The position numbers and the translations under genes were made by a program. The notes under the pieces are model-generated. The model searched no databases and was not told the DNA's origin. It was given only the letters and a program-made list of their open reading frames with translations. A stretch of 64,000 nt of DNA from GAS188 sp963713805 (GTDB lineage Bacteria; Pseudomonadota; Alphaproteobacteria; Rhizobiales; Beijerinckiaceae): assembly GCA_963713805.1 (NCBI GenBank), contig CAVQNF010000002.1:248001-312000 (forward strand), in the 5' to 3' direction. The number at the start of each line of letters is the position of its first letter. The first letter of the stretch is position 1. This document shows positions 59,207 through 64,000 of this stretch, one piece after another.

Positions 59207-59606
59207 CCGAGCGCACCGACCAAGAAGCCGCAGCGACGCGGCGATCAGCACCAGCATGGTCGCGGCCACGCCGATGACGCGCCCGACGCTCGCGCCTTCG
59301 TGCTGCCCGAGGCCGGCCGCATGAGCGACGCGGCCGATGAGAAACACGCTGCCGAGCGCATGGATGAACCAGGCCGACACCCCGGCGAGCGCGAGCAGGA
59401 TATAGGCTCCGATCGCGAAAGGGGCGTATTCGGCGAAGTTGGCGTGCACGCGTATCGCTCGTGCCAATGCCTTGTTGCCTCCATCGCCCAATGCCGACGC
59501 CGGCGGCGCGCCGTCGCGTGATCACCGAAATGGCGAGCACGACGGCCATGAGCATCAACAGGGCGGCGTGAAGCATCGCCGCGCCGAGAGGCGCATTGGG
59601 GGACAT
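59203..59606 (-). CDS. MAPEG-family membrane protein (frameshifted)
   Basis: About 134 residues with four hydrophobic segments: MLHAALLMLMAVVLAISVIT, then ALGDGGNKALARAIRVHANF and AEYAPFAIGAYILLALAGVS (the N-x-x-E-Y-x-P motif), FLIGRVAHAAGLGQHEGAS, and VIGVAATMLVLIAASLRLL. The family includes glutathione-dependent enzymes of lipid metabolism. In this sequence it reads straight into the IMPase gene, but removing one base near the end gives a TGA overlapping that gene's ATG. Confidence 0.8.
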
Positions 59607-59793
59607 ATCGCTCCCTTTCGAGAAAGCTCGATAATCCTTCGTCAAGCAAGACTCGACGAACCGGCCCGGAAAAGGCTCAAGCAGAGTGTCTTAACCACGC
59701 GCCTTAAGCTTTCGCCAGCGGTTTCTGGGCATTATCGTCTCAACGAACGCCGAGGACCCAAAAGAGGCCCGGCAGCCTTTACAGGGGCGTCGA

Positions 59794-60366
59794 ATGTTGG
59801 ACGAAGCCAGGCCGCGGGCCGGGACGGACGGCGCAAGCCTGCTCCGCCCCGGCCGGCGAGACATCCAAGCGAGCGCGGGAACTCCACTGCAAGGTGGGAC
59901 GAGCCTTTGCCGGGGCGACCGGCGAGATTGTCGTGACGCGCCCACTTGCCGGCACGAGGATCACTTGCCGCGAGAAACGATCGGCATTCCAGGGCCTCAT
60001 GTTGAAGGTGCCAGGTCGCAGGGGCGAGCCGAGGCTATGCGATCGTGCTCGCGGCGGTATGCGGCAACGAGGATGTTTTGCTGGCACATGATCTCGGCGA
60101 AGAGGATGTCGTCGCACGCTGGCGCGGATTGGCCGCCTCGCTTTGCCTGCCGCCTCTGATCTGCCACGCGAATGGCGAGACGGAATTCCTTCACCCGCAG
60201 CTCGGCGCCGTCACGCTCGGACATCCGCAGGCGAGACGGCGCAGGCGGCTCGCAGGCAATCGACGCCCGCGCTTCCTGATGCGTCGCAAGAGCGGGTGCA
60301 TGGTGACCGCGAAGGCTTGGACGCGAGATCGTCGCCGCGAGCGCGAGCCTCACGCATTGGCGATGA
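59794..60366 (+). CDS. DUF6101 protein (frameshifted)
   Basis: About 185 residues. LPRETIGIP is followed after breaks by GYAIVLAAVCGNEDVLLAHD, LGEEDVVARWRGLAASLCLP, GETEFLHPQLGAVTLGHPQA and RRRRRLAGNRRPRFLMRRKS, ending at a TGA at 60364-60366. This alphaproteobacterial family has no known function. It converges with ubiA and overlaps its 3' end by 17 bp. Confidence 0.7.
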
Positions 60367-61292
60367 AGGCATTGGCCAAAAGGCCGGCGAACAGGATCAA
60401 TCCCGCCGGCCAATTCGAGCGAAACAACATCAGCGCCTTTGCCGGATCGTCGATGTCGATCGAAGCCGTCTGCCAAGCGAGATGCGCGGCAAACCCGGCG
60501 CAGCCGAGATATCCGAAAACGTTGCCGCGCACGAAAACGAGCGACAAGGTCACCAGAAGCACCGCCAAAGCCTGGAAGGAGCCGACCGCCAGTCTCGTGC
60601 GTCCACCGAAAAGCCGCGCGGTCGAGCGCACGCCGATGATCGAATCGTCGCGCAGATCCTGCAGCGCGTAGATGGTGTCGTAGGCGATCGTCCAGGCGAT
60701 GGCGCCGGCGTAGAGAAGGAGCGCCGGCAGATCGAGGCCGCCGAAGACCGCCGCCCAGCCCATCAGCGCGCCCCAGGCGAAGGCGAGGCCGAGCACGGCC
60801 TGCGGCCAGAAGGTGATGCGCTTCATCAAGGGATAGATCGCGACCACGGCGAGCGAAGCGAGGCCGAGCCCGATGCTGAAGCCGTTGAAGGTCGCGAGCA
60901 CGGCGGCTCCGACAGGGTCAGGAGGCCCATGAACAGGAAGGCCGCGCGCACGCCGCATCTCGCCGGCGGGCAGCGGGCGCGCACGGGTGCGCTCGACCTT
61001 CGCGTCGATGTCCCGATCGAGAATGTCGTTCCAGGCCGAACCGGCGCCGCGCATGACGATGGCGCCGACCAGGAAGAGCAGGAGGTGATAGGGATTGGGC
61101 CAAGGGTTCTCGGCCGCGATGGCGGCAAGCGCGGCCGACCACCAGCACGGCAGCAGCAAGAGCTGCCAGCCGATCGGGACGGTCGAGGCGGGCGAGCCGC
61201 ACATAGGGACCCGCCCAGCCAGGCGCAAATCGATCGGCGAGCGTGCCTGGCGCCGTATCGGGAAGACGGGCCGGCGCGCCCGTCGCGCTCAC
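60350..61292 (-). CDS. ubiA: 4-hydroxybenzoate polyprenyltransferase UbiA (one frameshift)
   Basis: About 313 residues from a GTG at 61292 that overlaps the previous stop (GTGA). Six to eight hydrophobic segments are present. The first Asp-rich motif SAWNDILDRDIDAKVERTRA and the second YDTIYALQDLRDDSIIGVRS are diagnostic. It prenylates 4-hydroxybenzoate in ubiquinone synthesis at the inner membrane. A break near 61195 joins ARLDRPIGWQLLLLP, and another occurs near 60925. Confidence 0.9.
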
Positions 61293-61782
61293 AGCGCGCT
61301 CGGGGGTATCTTGACCGGCGGCGCCAAGCGGATCGGAGTGCATGTCGACGCTGAAGGCGTCGTCCTGGCGGTTCTTTGCCGCCTTCTCGGCTTGCGTCTT
61401 CAGCTTGCTGAATTGGGCGGCCGCCGCGCATGCCTTGGCGCGGATGTTCCCGACATTCGCGGATTCGGCTTCGAGGCCCGCGATCTGCTGGTCCTCGATC
61501 GAGCACCAATCCTTGTTCGATTTCGCCCATGAGAGCACACTCGCATTCGCGCCGCTCAGGCCATTGAAAAGCGAGCAGGCGGTAAGCGGATCGGTCGTTC
61601 TTCTTCGGCAGGGCCTGAATCTTCTGGATCCAGCCGATGCGCGCCTTGAAGAGCTCGCCTCCCTTCACGCAATCGGAAGAGGGCTGCTGCGCGAACACGG
61701 TCGCTGGCGCGAGCGCCAGCGTCGCGAAAAGGGTCGCGGCGACGAACGACAGGCGGCGAGGCGAAAGCCTGGATGCTTGCAT
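61289..61782 (-). CDS. Exported hypothetical protein upstream of ubiA (frameshifted)
   Basis: About 163 residues: signal peptide LSFVAATLFATLALAPATVF-A, then SSDCVKGGELFKARIGWIQK, IQALPKKNDRSA, SWAKSNKDWCSIEDQQIAGL and EAESANVGNIRAKACAAAAQ, with four Cys likely forming disulfides. The tail APPVKIPPSAL ends at a TGA that overlaps the ubiA GTG. It is periplasmic and of unknown function. Breaks near 61330 and 61560. Confidence 0.65.
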
Positions 61783-62086
61783 CAATGTCCTCCCCAACTC
61801 GGAGCGGTCAATAACGGCGGCGGCGCTGGAGCGCAACCTCGATCGACGGAAAATCCGGTCGAAATCGAGCGCGCCAAGTGGGACGTTGCAGGAAAAAAAG
61901 GCACAATTGAGGGCGGTATCGACCTTGGTCGTCCCGATCCGCCCTTGTCCGGCCAAGGCCTCACGCGGTCGCGCCGTGCCGAAGGCGCGCAGGTCCCTGC
62001 ATCGGGCAACACTTGCTTCCGGTTAAACCTGTCGCCATGACGCAAGGCTCGAGCGCCGACGGCAAAGCCTGCATGATCGGAACGAC

Positions 62087-62845
62087 ATGACCAAACAGGA
62101 TCTTCGCCGCCTGCAGGCTCTTCGTCGAGAGCCGATCTCGCCCGGGGCCGATCTGCGTCGAGCTTTCGAAGCCGCAAGACCATTACCTTCGCCACGTGCT
62201 GCGCCTCGGGACTGGCGCCGGCTTCGCGTCTTCAACGGACGCGACGGCGAATGGCTCGCGCGCCTCGCCGGCGAAGGCAAAGCGAGCGACGAGGCTCGAG
62301 CTCATCGGAAATGACGCGGCCGCAGACGACGCCGGGCGATCTTCACCTTCTCTTTGCGCCACTCAAGCAGGCGCGCTTCGACTACATGGCGCAAAAAGCC
62401 GTGGAAATGGGCGTCTCGCGCCTCGTCCCGGTGATCACGCGCCACACGCAGGTCGCAAGGCTCAATCGATGCGCGCTTGCGAGCCAATGCGATCGAGGCC
62501 GCCGAGCAGTGCGGCATCTTTCCTTGCCCGATGACGGTCTCGCCGCTTCTCCTCGCGAAAGCCGTTCGGCGCGCTCGAGCCCGATCGCCTCCTCATCTTC
62601 TGCGACGAGGCCGCCGAACGCGACGATCCGCTTCGCGCTCTTCGCGGGGCGAAGCGCTCAGCGCTCGCGGTGCTCATCGGCCCGGAAGGCGGCTTCGCCG
62701 AGGAGGAGCGGCGCTGCGCTCCTCGACGAGGCCCGGCAACGCTTCGCCTTTCGCTCGGGCCTCGCATCATGCGGGCCGACACCGCCGCCGTGGCCGCCCT
62801 CGCTCTCGTGCAGGCCTGTCTCGGGGATTGGAACGTAAGTGCCTG
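62087..62845 (+). CDS. rsmE: 16S rRNA m3U1498 methyltransferase RsmE (frameshifted)
   Basis: About 248 residues: MTKQDLRRL, FEAARHYLRHVLRLGTGAGF, RVFNGRDGEWLARLAGEGKA, HLLFAPLKQARFDYMAQKAV, EMGVSRLVPVITRHTQVARL, then the SPOUT knot AVLIGPEGGFAEEERRLLDE and LGPRIMRADTAAVAALALVQ. It methylates U1498 in 16S rRNA. About six inserted-base breaks. Confidence 0.88.
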
Positions 62846-63044
62846 ATGACGGCCGGCATGCTGAGAAGTTTGCGCAAGCCGAACACGAGATCGTGTGTTT
62901 CTCGCACTTCGGCTCCATGGCGACATTGCGGCCTCCCCGCGAAGCACATATGTAGATTTTTCCCCGCAGCGAGCGGGTGATCGCATCGGCGGCTTGCCGA
63001 GCGACATCGCCCCATTCGTTTCACCGGTAGAGGAGCAGTTCGGC

Positions 63045-64000
63045 ATGGCGCGCGACGTCTCGGACACGACGCCGATCGAGAGCCGCGACCAGCTCGTCGC
63101 CTGGATCGAGAAAGGCTGCAAGCCGAAGAGCGCCTATCGCATCGGCACGGAGCACGAGAAATTTCCCTTTTATCGCGCCAACCACGCTCCCGTGCCCTAT
63201 CAAGGCGAGCGCGGCATTCGCGCCCTCCTCGCCGGCATGCAGAAAAGCCTGGGCTGGGAGCCGATCATCGATGGCGGCAATCTCATCGGCCTCGCCGACG
63301 GAGCGGGGCTCGGCGCGATCTCGCTTGAGCCTGGCGGCCAATTCGAATTGTCCGGCGCGCCGCTCGAGACGATCCACGACACCGAGGCCGAGCTCAAGGA
63401 CCATCTCGATCGGCTGCATGCGGTCGCGCGCCCCCTCGACGTCGGCTTCCTCGGCCTTGGGCATTCCCCGACCTGGACGCGCGCCGAGACGCCGGTCATG
63501 CCCAAGCACCGCTACGACATCATGCGCGCCTATATGCCGAAGGTCGGCACGCGCGGTCTCGACATGATGCTGCGCACCTCGACCGTGCAGGTCAATCTCG
63601 ACTTCTCCTCGGAAGCCGACATGGTGAAGAAGCTCAGAGTCTCGGTGGCCTTGCAGCCCGTCGCGACCGCGCTCTTCGCCAATTCGCCTTTTTCGGAAGG
63701 GAAGGCCCAACGGCTATTCTGTCGATGCGCTCGGAAATCTGGCGCGACACCGACAATCAGCGCGCCGGCATGATCCCGTTCGTCTTCGAGGACGGCATGG
63801 GATTCGAGCGCTATGTCGACTACGCGCTCGACGTGCCCCTGTATTTCGTCAAGCGTGGCGACACCTATCACGACGTGGCGGGCTCCTCCTTCCGCGACCT
63901 TCTCGCCGGCAAGCTCGCCGCGCTTCCGGGCGAACGCGCCACCATGTCGGATTGGGTCAATCACCTCGGCACCTTGTTTCCCGAGGTGCGCCTCAAGCGC
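63045..64000 (+). CDS. gshA: Glutamate-cysteine ligase (partial, one frameshift)
   Basis: The gene starts at ATG 63045 (MARDVSDTTPIESRDQLVAW) and runs off the window after about 318 residues of the usual 455. Motifs are YRIGTEHEKFPF (Glu metal ligands), GAISLEPGGQFELSGAPLET, VGFLGLGHSPTW, MLRTSTVQVNLDFSSEADMV and FVFEDGMGFERYVDYALDVP. This is the alphaproteobacterial/plant-type ligase that makes gamma-glutamylcysteine for glutathione. One break near 63705. Confidence 0.92.

Noticed and set aside
58553..59491. MAPEG-IMPase fusion protein
   Set aside because: Removing one base gives a stop for the first gene overlapping the start of the second by ATGA, the usual arrangement.
28128..64000. Programmed ribosomal frameshifting as an explanation for the many breaks
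   Set aside because: Breaks occur at unrelated sequences, several per gene, in essential genes, without slippery-site or structure pattern; insertion error is simpler.

Overview
The window looks like a chromosome fragment of a GC-rich alphaproteobacterium of the order Hyphomicrobiales (Rhizobiales), perhaps near the Beijerinckiaceae/Methylocystaceae. The pointers are a porin_2-type alphaproteobacterial porin, DUF4170, DUF6101, DUF1499 and TIGR02301 proteins, a DUF374-waaA-lpxK lipid A/KDO cluster, a dapA-smpB pair, an alphaproteobacterial glutamate-cysteine ligase, and a LexA-type box of the form GAAC-N7-GAAC. This is inferred from gene content; no search was run.

Layout. Positions 1-24,200 are accessory. 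They hold a dehydrogenase cut by the window edge and then a segment (821-10932) bounded by 30-bp inverted repeats with 14-bp direct repeats outside them. That segment carries two adenylate cyclase-TPR genes (one a stub), a decayed gene of unknown family, a Cas1 C-terminal relic, a YhiI-RbbA-YhhJ-type exporter and a class I polyphosphate kinase 2. Beyond it come a small gene under a LexA-type box, msrA, a YraQ/ArsP-like permease, an L-threonate dehydrogenase, a secreted GDSL-RTX esterase, a DUF305 protein, an MFS exporter with a cupin protein, a PsiF-like protein, a DUF4239 protein, and two toxin-antitoxin loci (MazEF-like and HicAB). A tRNA-Ser(GCU), whose 3' end faces this region, marks the border.

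Positions 24,400-64,000 are mostly housekeeping: MarR regulators with a glutathione S-transferase, an acyl-CoA synthetase, biotin uptake (bioY), kdgK and an amidase, pdxH, an SDR and a NUDIX hydrolase, acryloyl-CoA reductase, peptidoglycan hydrolases (SleB-like and Slt), manganese uptake (mntH) behind a palindromic operator, an OGT-like glycosyltransferase, dapA-smpB, a porin, lipid A/KDO assembly (lpxK, waaA), ubiA, rsmE and gshA.

The most important caution concerns sequence quality. Most genes after 24 kb, and several before it, are split into two to six frames. Where homology lets me place the break, removing one or two extra bases nearly always restores the protein. Essential genes such as dapA, smpB, lpxK and pdxH are affected. 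This reads as an insertion-type sequencing or assembly error, not mass pseudogenisation. Genes are therefore annotated end to end across these breaks, and apparent fusions (mazE-mazF, bioY-kdgK, MAPEG-IMPase) should be read in that light. True decay is better supported for the Cas1 relic, the cyclase stub and the gene at 2944-3707, which has two in-frame stops that one inserted base cannot explain.
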